Shown: piece by piece, positions 63,601 through 64,000 of the stretch
Layout: each line of letters opens with the position of its first letter
How positions within the stretch are numbered: position 1 is the first letter of the stretch
Origin: Planctomycetota bacterium
GTDB lineage: Bacteria > Planctomycetota > UBA1135 > GCA-002686595
Length of the DNA stretch: 64,000 nucleotides
Direction: 5' to 3'
Assembly: GCA_020638855.1 (NCBI GenBank)
Contig: JACKHT010000010.1
Span: 46,989 to 110,988 of the forward strand
The notes under the pieces: generated by a model
What the model saw: only the letters and a program-made list of their open reading frames with translations
Databases searched by the model: none
Told to the model about the DNA's origin: nothing
Made by a program: the position numbers and the translations under genes

Positions 63601-63795
63601 AAGACCCTCGAATTGCTGCCCTTGGAAGCGACGGCCATGCGCGCGGATGCCCATTGCCTGCGCGGAAAACTCTTGGAGCACCTGGGCCGCGACTCGGAGG
63701 CACGCGAGTCCTACGAGCGCTCGCTAGCCCTCGACCCTGCCCACCCCGAAGCGCTCGACTGCCGCAACCGGCTGCTCGGGCGGGCGCCCGAGTGA
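60634..63795 (+). CDS. Large lipoprotein: VCBS/FG-GAP, UnbV, thioredoxin-fold and TPR domains
   Basis: 1053 residues. Lipoprotein signal MRPFSCLTLSLLWLCCAC (Cys near 18). An NTF2-like N-terminal region (about 25-200) comes first. Calcium-loop VCBS/FG-GAP repeats follow (SLDSNGDGHPDFVWTRYG, PLDVDSDGRLDLVFAMGG, ASDVDGDGDLDLILAGADG; about 220-620). Next are an ASPIC/UnbV domain (PITLRWPSGSLQSLQGMPA, about 640-710), a thioredoxin-like fold (about 745-850; VALPATFVFDASGQLARRFG) without the CxxC motif, and about four TPR repeats (870-1040). Probably periplasmic or outer-membrane anchored. ATG 60634. Function unknown. Confidence 0.82.
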   Translation: MRPFSCLTLSLLWLCCACGSKGAHSNSRTDPDRPSADAVLAEVRRDLLEPLAEALAHRRQGSLQELLESGSEHRFPIPGAGRQVEIAGMSLHLLEASDDSELDAENLARQWIAHFAGWEAPAVGQWQPLGVAPEAKGNGWVLDWSVRFAGHQTQGPNECVQFEMAWEVRRGREGGWKIHRIEVTRGMRGSAQRARYQEVAPWIGATLPLTEESRLGLADGGKRGELDAVGLTSLDSNGDGHPDFVWTRYGCDTQLFENNGRDGFRPALLPLRIPEESPGQLCWVDLDGDGLEEWVGTRFLAFEGETGYLGLYSRSQNGFWSLLDHAIGLPVGKGNRSARVHAVTPLDVDSDGRLDLVFAMGGDGPAWDSGTYRPEWQGSQGGLRNFVLRNLGELAFEEIGESLGLGGATCTRQLAPVDWNGDGKVDLYECNADGQPDRLWLANAAGRFEAAELGTEVPSWTLGEHAMALAFPSLGASQPRLWIVGQDPALVDTIRDPENPVGQEPWTESPGVFELEPGPGGLAGALRRTGLHTGAAQTLLRLDVGNRGGSDLAVGSASESRGLQVFLETVPAEGRRDEVAFLLGLGELPPIQAGLASDVDGDGDLDLILAGADGSLHLMADTGPHGAALECLPSAAQASPWHGRIEVAAAGQTQNTYWNPLGTPGSQQGPAWHVGLGSIESSEPITLRWPSGSLQSLQGMPAASARSLVEPAPEASERAAWPTPLEARGRPPVVGGYARLLDGSNHALGAPGKANVVVWVAAVDRDKPWPFERVAAWSRADLARSLVVIDSDGWLPPPDAPYLAYVGDRALRTEYLGTSEEVALPATFVFDASGQLARRFGPEASQGDILDALDRAANPKDYPEVLVREGFRALELRQYPRALSGFVRAVERDPSRADAFLGLTLAQRYLGNSKDALVAVTQAARCDPDFALAHQLMGTLLLSQGEGAQAADALRRVLELEGDQPKIWYALSEATLQAGQWQRGMEAIGKTLELLPLEATAMRADAHCLRGKLLEHLGRDSEARESYERSLALDPAHPEALDCRNRLLGRAPE

Positions 63796-63836
63796 AGCGG
63801 AAGCGCGTCGAGCGGCGTCACGCTTTCAAGAAATGT

Positions 63837-64000
63837 AACTGACTGGGTTGCGTGTGGAAGCCTTCCCTCAAGCCGCATAGATCCCCTCTCCCAGCACCGC
63901 CCGGGGGCAGAGCGAGATACTCCGCTTACCCTGGTCCTGACGCCACCCAAGGACCTCACTGTAGGTCAGCGGCCGCTTCAGGAATCCCGCGAACTGAGCT
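63837..64000. mobile_element. Second copy of the IS, cut by the window end
   Basis: Starts with the same repeat AACTGACTGGGTT (63837-63849) and matches the complete copy from 45220 with about 21 differences in 164 bases. The distance from the end to the transposase stop (31 bases) is identical. Same orientation as the first copy, again downstream of a plus-strand gene, 41 bases from its stop. Confidence 0.9.
63868..64000 (-). CDS. Transposase C-terminus (partial, second IS copy)
   Basis: Last 43 residues of a transposase, running off the window. Reverse-strand reading gives FLKRPLTYSEVLGWRQDQG followed by KRSISLCPRAVLGEGIYAA. The complete copy ends RRSIPPCPRAVLGRGVYSA after the same stretch. 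Stop TGA at 63868-63870 is intact. Differences in the last 20 residues show the copies are diverged isoforms and not recent duplicates. Whether the gene is intact cannot be told. Confidence 0.88.
   Translation of the reverse strand, partial: AQFAGFLKRPLTYSEVLGWRQDQGKRSISLCPRAVLGEGIYAA

Overview
The window is a GC-rich, densely coded bacterial chromosome segment with about 48 protein genes, two tRNA genes, one complete insertion sequence and the start of a second copy. No rRNA, CRISPR array or phage was seen. Lineage is inferred: the exported FG-GAP and metalloprotease proteins that share a C-terminal domain, the ASPIC/UnbV lipoprotein, the exported Ni-type superoxide dismutase and the Gld-like ABC cassette fit Planctomycetota best. 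A search with PheT, AtpA or TopA would settle it.

Left part (1-17543, all minus strand): read in the direction of transcription, a complete F1Fo-ATP synthase operon (atpZ-I-B-E-F-H-A-G-D-C) runs into aspS, then infC, then a secreted reprolysin-like metalloprotease, then rpmI-rplT-pheS-pheT. The protease, bracketed by two strong hairpins, splits the usually contiguous infC-rpmI-rplT group. Position 1 cuts pheT inside its last domain.

Middle part (17544-33614): ndk and an RqcH/NFACT protein (ribosome quality control) lead to a TPR lipoprotein, a PDZ protein and an ECF sigma/anti-sigma pair. Next comes the most interesting locus, 24242-32368. It is a four-gene operon in which every gene overlaps the next by 1-4 bases. 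It encodes an inner-membrane ferredoxin/flavin/cytochrome-b-like protein, a 26-haem cytochrome c anchored in the inner membrane, a predicted outer-membrane barrel and a 22-haem probable lipoprotein. I read it as a complete electron conduit from the cytoplasmic NAD(P)H or quinone pool to the cell exterior. accA follows upstream.

Right part (33615-64000): purine genes (purL with PurS-like N-terminal domains, purQ, purD), fur, tRNA-Pro and tRNA-Arg, an FMN reductase, a YdcF-like protein, an NhaD antiporter, a methyltransferase, a 1200-bp IS, an orphan DNA methyltransferase, an exported Ni superoxide dismutase, topA with a histone-like lysine-rich tail, an FG-GAP secreted protein, a Gld-like ABC transporter cassette, a MATE/ANKH-like membrane protein, a SnoaL-like lipoprotein and a large UnbV/thioredoxin-fold/TPR lipoprotein. 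The second IS copy begins at 63837.

Two themes cut across genes. Short tandem repeats (units of 12-18 bp) recur at gene borders and inside two signal-peptide regions. Strong GC hairpins close most transcription units, mostly without a T-tract.
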